A model generated the notes under the pieces. It was not told the DNA's origin and made no database searches. It saw only the letters and a program-made list of their open reading frames with translations. Positions 34,573 to 46,377 of a stretch of 64,000 nucleotides of DNA are shown here, piece by piece. How positions within the stretch are numbered: position 1 is the stretch's first letter; every line of letters starts with the position of its first letter. The DNA lies in NCBI GenBank assembly GCA_021029095.1, contig JAJOHG010000004.1, positions 1,116,001 through 1,180,000 on the forward strand, written 5' to 3'. The position numbers and the translations under genes were made by a program. The stretch comes from Phellopilus nigrolimitatus. Its lineage: Eukaryota > Basidiomycota > Agaricomycetes > Hymenochaetales > Hymenochaetaceae.

Positions 34573-35268
34573 TCTTATGAACTCTGCGAATGGTTGTAGT
34601 GGTTGTAGATTACGATCTGGCTAGACGTATCGCTTTGCGCATTGTTCTTCGTGCAGACTTTTTCAAAGACATTGGTTCTCTTGCATTAACCAAGTCTACT
34701 GCCGAGCTAGGGGAAGGGGGGGGGGGGGCTTGTGCGGCTCGTCTGAAGTTCAAGACTAGAAAAGGTAAATGTACTTCTTCAACTTTGTGAGCTTTTGGAA
34801 GTATTTCACGATAGTCCCGTCCAAATCACGAATCACGAGTAAGAGCGTTTCTGTAGAAGTCATGATACCGATAAAGACTACGGTCCATTACGGTAGGACG
34901 AGCATACAGACAAATGTCGCGCATAGATGTAGCAATTAAAATAAGAAAGAGGAGTATATTTCCAAAATAGGAAGGTGACAGCCCAAATGTAGTCATCTGA
35001 TATAAACCGCACAATTTCTGTGAAGCTTCATGTTCGACCAATACGTTCGAAGTTGTGCTAGCGAATACTCTTAGGTAAGAACTACATTTTCTACACGACC
35101 CGTCGTCCGACCCGCGAGTCTTACGATTCGGATAAATCATGAAATGCACGTACGACAGAGACCATGCCATCGGTTGTTATACATGTTTGTTATTTTTATT
35201 TTACAATCCCTCTGACAAAAAAGTAGACACTGATTTCAAGAGCAGTAGAACCATTCGTATTTAAAGTT
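34573..35268. other. Intergenic with a G-run
   Basis: Holds a run of ten or more G residues near 34717-34729, a spot where sequencing is error-prone. The minus frame 34826-35170 has one hydrophobic stretch but no motif and is not called. Confidence 0.4.
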
Positions 35269-37982
35269 TCACGTCCTGAACTTGGCCTTCGATTGAACGG
35301 ATGATATATCGACGTTCAAAGGGCTCTGGATGAGAAGTATTAGTAATGCACGGATGAGCCTGGTGACTCCGATGAGCAAGACTGACCGTGCCACTCTTGA
35401 TCTCTTCCGCGGATGGCATAAGTCCGAGACGCATGAGCTCGGATGCCTTTGTAACGAGAGGGTCGGATTGCATGCTGTAGATAGACATTCAGAAGCCGCT
35501 TCCCTCTGTATAGGCTGTAGGAGGTAAACTCACCTTGCGACAGCTACAACCTTTCCGGCTTTGAAGTAGTAGGCGACGAACTGTAACAGGTAATGCAAGT
35601 TGATTGATTAAATTTCAAGTAATGCGAAGGTCGAGGAAGTTAACTAGCCTTCAATTCAGCCGGGTTCCCTTGGACGTAAATATCATCATAGCCGTGTCCC
35701 AGACCGCAGTACCTAAGCTGCTGGCCCTCTACGATAACATTACGCTTAGCAAAAAAAAGTAAAGTAAGACAGGTAACCTACGAGCACTCCAGAAAATAGG
35801 TATCTTCGCGAATGGCTCTGGCTTGCCCGCGATAGCTCTGCCGACTGCACGGCCGTGATTACTTGCGACCTGAGAATGATATATTCATATTACGCGTAAA
35901 GAGGGAGTGGCCATATGAAACATACGTTCCAGTGTTCAATTCTTCTAGCTTCCGACGTCTCTACTTGTGGGAAGACGGCGATATCACCTGTAGGACAAGG
36001 ACAAGGTCACAATACAATTGATATTGAATCTCGAGGTACGAACCGATGGCGTAGACGCTTCCGTCTTGCCCTACGACCCTCAGGAATTCATCCACGCGGA
36101 CACCGCCGTCGCGCTCGAGCGAGAAGCCGCTGTCCTTCAGGTATCCGGTCGCAGGCGCGACGCCCACTCCCATCACGACGAAATCAGCCTCAAGTGTAGG
36201 ACCGTTGCCACCCAGGACGACGGCACCGACGACAGATGGGTCTGACTGTGATGGCAAGAGCTTCTCAATCTTTGATTGCATGTGGAATTTGACGCCTTGA
36301 GATTCATGATACTATACCAATAGACCCTTTAGAAAACCAGTAGTGTGTGAAAAACATCACACGTACCTCCTTCAAGCCTTTCCCTACTTCCTTTCCTAGG
36401 ACAGCCTGGAAGGGGAACTCTTCTAAGCCGATAACATCGATAGACGCAAGTTCGCGCTTCGACATGGCGGCGACGATCTCCATACTGATGAATGAGCTGC
36501 CAATGAATACGACCCGCTTGCCCTTTGTTGCAGCTAAGTTTTTAAAAAGTGAGTAGAAAAAGAGAGGTAGTGGGGAGCACGACAATTGAAGATGAATTAA
36601 GAAGAAATTTACGACAGGTATAATCAGCATATATGCCAGAGAGAACGAAAGAATAACACCTCGCACCTTGGTCGATCTTCTTCGTATTTTCTGCATGTCG
36701 GAGCGTGAAGACATTGCCAAGAGAGGCACCCTCGATCGGCAGGCGGCGAGCCGCGCCTCCGGAGGCGAGAACGAGAGTTTCATATTTGAGCGACTCTTTG
36801 TTATCAGTTGTGACCGTCTTGGTCTTCGTATCAATGTTCGTAACGGTCTAACGAAGAGATTTTCAGGTTCTCGAGTTTAGTTATTGAGGGACAGGCACGT
36901 ACGACACCGATGCGCAGGTTTGTGTTGTACTTAATTTTGAGGTCAGATGCGCTCCTCCATTCAAGTTTGGTAGGGTCGCTGATGAGTGCTTTGCTCATCT
37001 TCGTCCTGTATTTATATTAATTCGAGTCCAGCTCAGAGGAAGGATAAGGAAAGGCTAAGAGATAAACCCACCTGTCAATAGGTGCATGGCGCTCCGCGCT
37101 GAGGATGGTGATGATCCCCTTATAGCCATTCTTCAAATTCATGCTCGTTAGGAAAATCACAAAAAATCAATGAATGCTATCACAGACCTCTCGCAAACTC
37201 TCAACTGTGTGAACGGCTCCAGCACCGCCCCCGACAATGACCACGCCGTTACCTGGCGCTACGACACCATCAGTAGACAGTACCTGCGGACGTGCCATAT
37301 TGTCTTTCAGAGTGCTCTTCTGGTCGGCCGTCACATGTATTTTCCCATTTTGCACGGTCGCTTTGAAGGAATGGATAGCGTCGAGAGCCGGCGCGTCCTC
37401 TACAAATACAATACGACTGAATACATTCCTTACAGCATTTTCACCGTATGATCTTACCTATGTCCCCGGTGCTTATATTAAAGCATGCTAGGTAATGGTC
37501 ATAAAATGCATAATTATAACTTCATGAGATATGCATACCTCCGTGCCACGGACTAAATAGAATAAGGACACCGACACAAAACAAAATGGCATAAGTTCTC
37601 ACCAAACAACTCTGCCATCAGCAGCAAGAGTTCCCTTTGCCAAAGGTGCACCATAGCTATGAAGAAGTGTAAGGATTCAGACAACTCGGAGGCAGTTACA
37701 CCAAACATACTGAGTACAGAACGCGCTTGTTGCGTGAATTTTGTCTCCAAGCCTCGACAAAAGGACCTTGCCTTCACCAAACGAGACTTCTTTCCTACAC
37801 GATAAGAAGTCAATCAGCACGAGGAGTGCACGCAGGAATTCAAGGAGTCGCACGGACATCTCGCCATCTCTGAGTTCATTATCGTTGAGCACGGCGATTG
37901 TCGTAGACATTTTCCTGTAATTCTGAAGGTGATGGTCAAGAGCAGGACGTCTGCAGGAGCTGATGAAGCGTCTGAAGAGCAT
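35269..37982 (-). CDS. AIFM3-like Rieske/FAD NAD(P)H oxidoreductase
   Basis: Start MLFRRFISSCRRPAL at 37980-37982. The basic, acid-free leader suggests mitochondrial import. A Rieske [2Fe-2S] domain follows: EVSFGEGKVLLSRLGDKIHA, then FCTHYGAPLAKG and the second ligand pair C-P-W-H, built from three exons around 37555-37600. The flavoprotein half begins GVVIVGGGAGAVHTVESLRE (FAD-binding), then RTKMSKALI. The second dinucleotide fold is KRVVFIGSSFISMEIVAAMSKRE. The FAD-contact motif VYAIGDIAVFP is near 36000. The C-terminus matches the AIF-type dimer domain, GLGHGYDDIYVQGNPAELKFVAYY and LMRLGLMPSAEEIKSG. The last exon ends near TGA 35269-35271. The combination is that of AIFM3/Nfrl, not of plain AIF. 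A TATATAA lies at about 38144. Substrate unknown. Confidence 0.88.
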
Positions 37983-38398
37983 ATACGGCGTGTGCTGATT
38001 TGACATACATTGCGCTGAAATAGCCTGAGCGCTGAGGCTGTTGCCGCCGGCTTCACACTCGGGCGTCATCTCACGCGTCACATACGTAATGTGGTGTAAA
38101 GTGCGCGCGGAGATTGGCTGAAGCAAGCGGAAGCAGAAAAGCTTATATAAGCGCTACAAGAAATTCCATTTCTCTGTAAATATGTAAATGTACATCGGTC
38201 GAAGCATTGGATACAGCCAGCGTAAGCCCAGGGAAAGAAAAAATTGTACAAGATAAATGAGAAAGGTCTTACGATCGTCTAGGACAAATATACTGTACCT
38301 ATTTATACACCTGCTTCACCGTCGACCGCCCCGGCGATCTACTACCGGTTGTGCAGACCCAGTGACACCGACGAGGGAACGCATTGTCTCGGGTCCGG
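37983..38398. other. Short intergenic region
   Basis: Between the AIFM3-like gene start and the GPCR-like gene end. A TATATAA element at 38144-38150 in CTTATATAAG lies about 160 bp upstream of the oxidoreductase start. Confidence 0.4.
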
Positions 38399-41150
38399 CT
38401 ATAGCAAGCTGGGTTTCTGAACAGTCTCATCCCGAGCAGAAAGCAACTGCGAGCGAGCGGAAGGGCCAAGAGCGTGGAACCCGAAATACATGTTGGCACC
38501 AGAGGAACCAGGTGTCCCCGGTTGGAGAATCATAGGGATGTCGCTCACACGTCTATTCGACGGAGTGAACTCCTCGTCGGCGTCAACTGGGGACCTAAGC
38601 GTAGCCTCGCTCGGAAATCGGCTGCGAACCGCTGCGTGTGGGACGAGCGACGCCCAAGCGATGGACGACAGCACGCCCTCGTTCGGTGTGTCACGGCGGG
38701 CACGCATCTCTGCGTGCAGGCTGTCCTCGCGCACGCTGCTCGAAAGACTTTCTGTAGCTACGCTGTAGATTGACACAGACTCTGGCAAACTCTCCGCACT
38801 GGCGAGCGCCCCCTTTGCAGGAAAGCGATACACGGCAGAAGGCATGTGCGCTACTGCGCTTACCGCTGGGCGCAATCTGTCCCGCGAATCGACTTGATGA
38901 ATCTCGTAATCTTCGTGCTCCGAAAACATGGTTAGGGGAGTCGAAGGTGTATGATGACCGCTGTGGGACTTCGTTGGACTCCTCTGCTCAGGTTCACGAG
39001 TCGTGGGATTCTCTTCAACAAGGTCGTGTTCTACACGATTTGAATCTGAAGGGGAAATCGATATTGGTTGGTGAGGAGGATTGACGACTACATTGAGAAG
39101 AGATTGCTTCCGGCGCTCTGGTCGCAACGAAGAAGGAAGACTAAGAGCAGCAGCAGGACCAGGCGTTGTTGCCCTCGAAATAAACAGTCCAGGTGCAGGA
39201 CTTGTCGTTCGGGAGAAAACGCGGCTGCGGTGGTCCCCCCCAACAGGACGCGGAGCAGGTGGAAGACCCGCTGTAACAGGCGTAATTGGCCTCGAGATCG
39301 GAAACGCAAGAGCGGGACTGGTCGTACGCGGGTGTCTCGGAAAGCTGCTGAGATCTCCATCAAAATATCCGGTGAGGTTTGCATTAGAGACAATGGGCTT
39401 GCCAATGGAAGAGGGTATCTCTGAGAAAGTAGCGGTGCTCGAGTCGCGAGAATGTCCTTGGCTTCTCGGAGTCGGAGCTCTCATGAGATACGACGTGCTC
39501 TCGATGCTCGAGCTATGCTGATGGCGTATCCATGGGTGCATGATCTGAGGTGTCGACGCGTGTTTACTTGCCTGATCATCAACATGAGTAGACGCCCTGC
39601 CGCTCTTCGGAGCGGTGGGTATATCGTAGGCAAATCTCGTGCTCGACAGAGGGGAATCGAGTCTGGACCCTGGAGGTCTTGGGAACGCCTGACCATGCAT
39701 CAGAGGCATTGGCGCTCCGATACGACTAGGATTAGGAGCTTCAATCGGAGATGCCTTCCGCTCCTCTGCTGTGAAGAAGCTTTCAGATGACTTGGTCTCA
39801 ATCCCGGGACTAATTGCTGGCCGGAGGATCCTCAGCGTGTTATATAAAACCAACACATTGGCAAGCCCTTAATAAAATATTAGATGACGTAGTACATTAA
39901 TCAAACGATGTAATTTCGCACCTGTGAGAGACGCGCATATACCAGCGAATGCGAGCAGAGCATCAGAGTTATTTATTCCCGATATTCTCATCAGACCAGC
40001 AATCGTGATGGGTAGGAAAAGGATGATAAATGCTGCAGAAGATGGTCAGCATTATGACATTATTACACATCGGTTTGTCTCAACCCACTGAAAGGGAGCC
40101 AAAGTAAGCTCTTCACAATCGCCCCGAGAAAGTGTCTATACTCTTCGCGACCATTTAAACGCCCTGCCCAGCCTTGCGCGTTTTCCGGAGAGATGTTTAG
40201 CTTAATACCGTTGCCGATGACTAGCGTTCCGCGGAGGCAGAGGTAAATTAGCGCATAAAGAGTAGCCGTAACGAGCGCAGAGAGAACAATCTGTTGCATA
40301 TTCAGAAACTATGAATACACAATATATAGAAAACCCACCGGAAGGTAGTAAGCAGCAAACTGCTCGATAGTGTATCCACTAGATATTGCACACCACATTC
40401 CCACACTATTGAAAAAGGGGCCGTGCATATGAGTTGTTATAATGGTAATAACAGTGGCTGAAATGGATCTGAGCAGCGTATTGTTCCAATAGATCGATAT
40501 AACTGACCTGTTGCAACGGCACTTCCCCATCCAAACGCTATGGTAAGAAGGATGACCCACGTAGGATATCGCATGTGCATTACTAAAGTCTGGAATGTGT
40601 GCGTAGCGATTACCGCCGTGAAGAAGGCACCTGCGACGTCTCCGATCTGGATGAGTGAGCCTGTATAGTAATCGTCAAAGTCCGAGAGACGAATGATGAC
40701 CACCAGTAACTTATACCTTGCGTGGTGCATCCTCTACCTGTCATTGTAATGGTTAGATGAATAAAAATTCAATTATAGCTTAGAAAAGACAACAGCTCAC
40801 CTGTGACAATCCCATCTCGCTTTACCCATAAGAAACCAATCAAGCCAGCTACCCCACTCAAGAGGTTCGCCAGTAAGAGGCATGCAGAGTATATGCCGAG
40901 CTGCGTCTGGAAGAATACACCCTCCTTCGAGTCTCTGCGTCCTTTCATGCCTTGCATAAAAGGTCGAATAGTAGCGATGGCGGCTCTTGCCAAGATAAAT
41001 AGAATACTCAAGACAGAGATGCTCGATGTGACCGCAATAATCTAGACGAGAGGATTAGTTGGAAATGCTTTCTATAAGTCAGCAAAACAACTGGCAAGCA
41101 CTCACTGTGGTCATTATTGTTTCCCCGGAAGAGAATTTCGTGACATTCAT
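38399..41150 (-). CDS. GPCR-like seven-helix receptor with long cytoplasmic tail
   Basis: Start MNVTKFSSGETIMTT at 41148-41150. The N-terminal exons give seven hydrophobic segments in order: ISVLSILFILARAAIATI; GIYSACLLLANLLSGVAGLI; FTAVIATHTFQTLVMHMRY; WVILLTIAFGWGSAVATG; ILSALVTATLYALIYLCLRG; LWLPFIYIILFLPITIAGL; LLAFAGICASLTGLANVLVL. This resembles fungal Git3/cAMP-receptor-like GPCRs, where family calls are loose. A single 3' exon (about 39856 to 38399) adds about 450 residues of Ser/Pro/Arg-rich, probably disordered tail. The tail contains repeated TTSPA motifs (RTTSPALAFPISRPITP, RTTSPAPGLFISRATTP). It ends DETVQKPSLL. Ligand and G-protein coupling cannot be told. Confidence 0.7.
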
Positions 41151-42146
41151 GATGGCGAATGAAAAGAGAGAAAACAAAAATTTAGACAGCAAAATGCGTC
41201 AGAAGGAGAAATGAAAAGCAAAGAATAGGGAAGACAAAATAAAGGGGGACGTAAACTGTCCCGCTGAGTCTGGCTCCCTTTAACAAGTACGTCCTGCGCT
41301 GAGTCTGGAAGATCGGCGAATCCTCAAAAAAGTAAAGGGGAAAAGAAAGTTCCACACAGATACAAAGTAAAATAAGCGAAGATGAAATGAAATAAAGTGA
41401 CCGAGCAAATAATAGAGAAAAAGATAGCGCAAGAGTCCTGGGCAGCCTCAACCAGGGAGAGAAGCACACAGATCGCATCTCAGTAGCCATCGGTATATAT
41501 GGCATGCAGCAGAGCCTCACCTCCCCGCCCTCCAAGCCACTGCATCCAGTGTAATACGGTAGTAACTACGGCAATGTGTTGGACGCATCCCCGGACCGTG
41601 ACATGCGAGATACAGCGTGAGGGAACATCAAAGATGCCGCTTCACCAATGCTGCTGTCTGTTGGCAACGCGAATCACCTTTCCTCTGAAAACAAGATGTG
41701 GTGGAATTCATCTTGACAGATGTGATGTAAGAATCAAAGAAGCCTGAGGTGCCTTTGTTGACAATTACTCATAAAATCTTAGAATCAGATGAATTTCCGG
41801 CCTGAGTAGAGATATCAGCTTCATTGAATCATAGCACAGGTACAGTCCAAGACCGAGGTGGAAAGCAGGGAGAAACATACTTGTACAACAAGTCGAAGAG
41901 CTCGAAAAAGGCGTGATCGACAGAAGGTTACTAACTTCCCCTAACTTCCCTGACACTCACAGGCCTACGGGCAGCTCGGGGAGAAAACAATACAAAATCA
42001 TCTTGTTGACCGAAATACAAATGCAAGTGATGATAACTACCGTAACATTTCCAGTGCAGATAACAAAAAATAGTGATAGTAAGGATAAATCAAAATAAGT
42101 TAGTTGTCCCTCGGCTTTTAATAAAAGACGTCGATTCACACGCCTA
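41151..42146. other. About 1 kb intergenic, no gene seen
   Basis: Upstream region of the GPCR-like gene and 3' flank of RAD30. Frames at 41182-41535 and 41499-41747 lack motifs. No repeat noticed. Confidence 0.45.
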
Positions 42147-44735
42147 TCAGCTCTTCGCCTTCTTGGTAAAGAACTTAGCGATGCCCTCGGGCTCCTTCTG
42201 CTTCTTCCTCTTCTTTGCCGGTCGTGACGGCGAAGACGACTTGGAATTTGGTTTTCCGGAGGAAGATGGAGCAGTGATAGTGAAACCTTCCCGTCGTGCG
42301 AGATCCTGCGCAAAGTGATAATCCTCATGCTCAATACGAAGATTTGCTAGCGCATGCTGATTTGTCTCTCGGATGTTTAAGAAAATATCGTCATCGGCGT
42401 CTATGTTGCTTATCTGGTTTCGCAATTGAGGAGGCAACGAGACGGTTTTGTGGCAGCGCGAGCACGTGAAGGAGTGGAATTCACTCGTCTCTGGTTCATC
42501 TAAATCATAGTCTTTCATCAATTTGAAAACGAAGTAGTCTGTAATTGGTGAATTCATTACCGTCATCGATCTTGAAGACAACAGTCTCTTCTTCCTTCAC
42601 GCTGGGGGTAGCACTCGCGCTTCTTTGTCGCTTTGTCCTGCTTGCGCCAGTCAGAGTACTGGGACCCGCCATACCCTCTGAAGCCGCCCGCCCGGCTCCT
42701 GTCGGGATCTTCGCATGAAAGAACCCCGCTATGCCCTGTTGCCCTTCCTCCGTCCAATTTATCCCTGTCAGACCCAAACTGAGGTGGGTCACTTTCATCT
42801 CCTTCCCATCCCACAACATGTCATTTCCTACTATTTCCTTCCACAGCTTTCCGGCCTCATCGGTTACAAGGTCGATGGTGACGGGTCTGGGCCGAGGAAA
42901 CGGCTGTTGTTTCGATCGAAGGATGTTCCAACCCTGCCTCACGTGGAGACAGAGCGTGCGTGGCCATAGGCCCGGCGTCTTCTCACGCGCTTCAATAAGT
43001 CGGATAGCAAGTTCAGCGGCAAGCATCCGGATCCAATGCGGTCCTTCAGCAACTTCCTCATGAGCCTCAGAAGGATAGAAAATATATACAGAACAGACCT
43101 TCAGAAGCCTTTGTTATGGGCTTGGGAAGATTTTTCGAGGCGTTCATTGATTTGTTGATAACAGGTTTTTCCTTCACTAAAAAGAAACTTAATTGGCATT
43201 TCCACATATTTCGGCAAAGCAACCCTTACCCTCTGAGCGATCAATCCCTCTGCAACTTATGAGCTACATTGTACGACGCGAATGTTGCATAACGTACCGT
43301 AAAATCTCGTACACCCATACTGAGCATTCTCCAAATTTATTCTGCATCTCATCTGCATCTTGTTGGTAAAGGGGCGATCATTAACGAGGATTCCGGTCTT
43401 ACCTAAAGTAATAGATCTAAGCGAGGCACAGAGGTTATAAGCAACTCGATCATAGACCAAACGACAGACTTACAGTAAATCCCCCACTGTCGAGACATCG
43501 TATTCGCCCGCAAGAGCTTTGCCTAGTTTTCCGCCCAAAAAGCGGATCTTTGGGAATAATCGAAGATCACATTAATCATCGGCTTTTCGGGTCAGCATGA
43601 GCTTGAAGAGACAACCTTCTGGAATGGCATGGGTTTGAGAAAGCCGGGAATCGCTGAATTGCGCAAAATATTTTGCGTATTGAATTTCCGGTACGACGCG
43701 ACGAGTTTGGATAAGAACTTGTTGCGAGCGATACCCTACGCAGCTCACGGAATAAGTAACCGACAAAGAAATGCAAGCGTGGATCCTTCGCACCGCAGAC
43801 GTCAAGTACCCTAATTTCTCGTGCACTTCTTTCCGCATGTTTGCCATGAGCTCCGCTGCAATTGCAAGCCCGACATCGTGCCATGTTACGGGACCATCCT
43901 TCTCAAGTTCCTCCACTAATTCTGTTGTAACCTTTTTCTCTGGATCGAGTATTGAAGGGTCCACTGGCACAAGGTTGCCTAAGCCCAGGCAAGAAATTCG
44001 CGGAGGCGGAGGTAAAGGAGTATCAAGTCCATTCGGCGCATCAGAAGGCAGCTGAGCAAGAAACGGGTATCGCTTGAGAAGGGTGTCGCGCACGGGGATG
44101 GAGAAATCAATGAACGCTTCGTCGATCGAAGCTTTCTCTGGTAGCGGTCTTAGACAGACATCGGACGTATTCAGGTACATTTGTCGTACCAATTTCTCCC
44201 GTGGGTAGTAGTTCTTTGAACATTGTATGAATCTTGATGCTCTCGCGACGATATAAGTCCAATGAAATCTTCAGGATTCAAACTAAGCCCATAGAGCTCT
44301 TGCGGCATGAAAGACATAATTAACGCGAACCTTATGAGTCTTGATGTCGGGCTTCTCCCAATACTTCGGCTCGTTCTCACCCTCTGCGTACGTCGCAACA
44401 TGAACAACCACCAAATCAGGGCACCTTTTCCGCGCTTCATCGACCTTGTCCATGCGCGAAATTCCGAAACTCCGCGCCGGATAGTTGACGGCAATGAGCA
44501 TGCCCCATTGCAGTACGACGAGTGGAGTCTCCGGGTCGATACCAAGGCGTACTTGCTCGCAGTTCGCGTAGAACGCGTTACAATCGCAGAGAGCCACGAC
44601 GCGCAGAGGATGCTTGGGACCGATTGTAGGCGAAAGGATGTGCCGGTAAGTGAGAGTAGGATCGAGATCGTCAAAGTCAGAACTAAAAGCCTTTAATTTG
44701 CCCTTCTTCGACGGTGAATTCGGGACCGTGCTCAT
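42147..44735 (-). CDS. RAD30: DNA polymerase eta (Y-family translesion polymerase)
   Basis: Copies past UV lesions such as thymine dimers. Start MSTVPNSPSKKGKLKAFSSD (44733-44735). The first catalytic motif is ALCDCNAFYANCEQVRLG, then VVLQWGMLIAVNYPARSFGISR and CPDLVVVHVATYAEGE. The SIDE motif is KASIDEAFIDFS. The thumb has NKFLSKLVAS...NTQNILRNSAIPGFL and GGKLGKALAGEYDVSTVGDL. The little-finger domain continues to about 42560. The C-terminal exon has a ubiquitin-binding UBZ-like finger, FTCSRCHK with EHEDYHFAQDLAR. A PCNA-binding-like motif EGIAKFFTKKAKS sits at the very end, with E where the PIP box usually has Q. The fold and length (about 640 aa) are complete. Promoter shared with CIA30. 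Confidence 0.93.
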
Positions 44736-44891
44736 CGTTGTCCACGATGAACAAGAGCACAAGATTGGTGCGAAATTCAACCTGAGAGTCTGAGACAGAC
44801 GATCCCGTGCCGTAACGTAACGCGTATGTTATGTAACGTATCCTGACATTAGCGAGTCTACGCGTGCGGCAATGACTTCATTCTGTCCACA
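44736..44891. promoter_or_regulatory. Shared divergent promoter of RAD30 and CIA30
   Basis: 156 bp lie between the two start codons. The segment at about 44812-44840 contains GTAACG three times, with CGTAACGTAACGCGTA at its left. No TATA is evident. Regulatory meaning is inferred only. Confidence 0.45.
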
Positions 44892-45969
44892 ATGGCGACG
44901 TCGCGATGGGCATCGTTCATGAGCAGAGTGAATAGGTGTGTATACCCAAACCACAAATGCTTGTCTGAGTTTCTCATTGTATATGAGAACAGGTCGACTC
45001 AATTATGGCGGGATGGCACCGCGCGCGGTATGTTCATTCGGCTACCTCTCGAGCACAGAACACTCACTTCTAATATTACAGCAATACGTATGGACGGTGT
45101 GAACGAGCCTAACCGTGCTCCGATGCCACTTTTTTCATTCAACCGACGAGAGGACATTGATAACTTCTCACTCGGTGTCGATAGAGACATTGGAGGTTCG
45201 TCGACTGCTCGCCTCGATTTTGTCCCGGACGACCCTAGCGACCCGAACGGAAAGGGGAAAGGTCGCTTCTGGGGAGACATGCGCCTGGGCGTGCGGAGCG
45301 AGCTTCAGGGTAAGATAAGGGGCGGCTACGCCGGCTTTCGCAGTAAAGTACAATTTGTGCCATAGCTGCCGATTACAGATCTGACTTTGGCTCGTGTAGC
45401 CACGCCCGACACTTTTTAGTGAGCTGACAGACGACATATCAAATCATGAGTATCTCGCGCTCCGCGTGCGTGCTGGTGGGCACCCGCGCACACACAACGC
45501 ATACTTCGTCAATCTACAGACCCAGTCGCCTATTTCGGGCGAGCTCTGGCAGCACAGGCTGTACCTGCGCAAGCATGACGGATCGTGGGAGGACATTTTC
45601 GTGAGATGGTCCCATTGCCTTTGTTCAGGACTGTCATGATACTGACACAGGCCGCGCTCCCAGATCCCGTTCTCCGCATTTGCGCTCACTAGCTACGGCG
45701 AGCTTGCAACAGGATGGGCTTCGCAAGTCACACTCGAAGAAGAAAAGATTCGGTGGTTAGGTATCTCTCTCCTTGGCGGGAACGCTGGAATCGAGGGTCC
45801 TTTCGAGCTCGGGATAGACTCGATTAAAGCGGTCAATCAAGAAGATGTGCATACCCCTCCGATAGGTGTGTCTATGCCTCCTCGACTCGATGTTTATCTC
45901 ACTTTTCAAGTTGTTGATAAACACAAACGACTTGATGATCCAGCAGATCCAGGAACAACTGAAGAATAA
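44892..45969 (+). CDS. CIA30: Complex I intermediate-associated protein 30 (NDUFAF1)
   Basis: A mitochondrial chaperone for membrane-arm assembly of NADH:ubiquinone oxidoreductase. Start MATSRWASFMSRVNR-STQLWRDG joins across a short intron. The CIA30 domain reads PLFSFNRREDIDNFSLGVDRDIGG, WGDMRLGVRSELQGKIRGGYAG, YLALRVRAGGHPRTHNAYFVNLQTQ, LYLRKHDGSWEDIFIPFSAFALTS, ending IRWLGISLLGGNAGIEGPFELGIDSIKAVNQED. This is the usual galactose-binding-like fold. The final 30 codons carry a possible intron (GTGTGT...CCAG, about 45867-45940) that would keep the same frame and the same TAA at 45967-45969, so the tail length is uncertain. The basic N-terminus fits mitochondrial import. Convergent with RAS. 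Confidence 0.9.
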
Positions 45970-46377
45970 TTGTCTGGGGAATGAATGCACTTCTGTTGAC
46001 CCAGAGGACGTCACCGAATGACCGAGGATTCTCAAAGTGTTAAAAGGACGGGAATGTACCTAAACTTCGCCTTCAAACTATATACATCGTCGTATGTAAT
46101 TATACAAGTTTCCACAGAAAGCACAACTCAGGAGTTGATTGAGAGAGTTTTTTGATCAAGTTTGGAAATTTGGGCATATTTTTCCATAAGGCATAATGGA
46201 GAATGTAAAGAACGCAGAAGGTGCAGAGAGCGTAGGTTAGTGATGAAGATGAATAAGTACAAACGTGCAATAGGAATTCCGAGGAAGTAGATAAGAGAAA
46301 TGACATGCCAAAGAAAGGGTATCTCCGGCCAAAAGGAAAGTAATTTTATCCGTACGGGTGAAATGTGGGTCAAAGCC
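45970..46377. other. Convergent intergenic, CIA30 and RAS
   Basis: 3' flanks of both genes. Minus frames extending 46100-46400 are hydrophobic, but their motifs do not fit any family. Not called. Confidence 0.4.

Noticed and set aside
34717..34729. G-run as a G-quadruplex or switch
   Set aside because: A single uninterrupted G-run with no other G-tracts in phase. More likely a sequencing-sensitive homopolymer.
34826..35170. 114-codon minus-strand frame with one hydrophobic segment
   Set aside because: Isolated, with no family signature. Probably chance.
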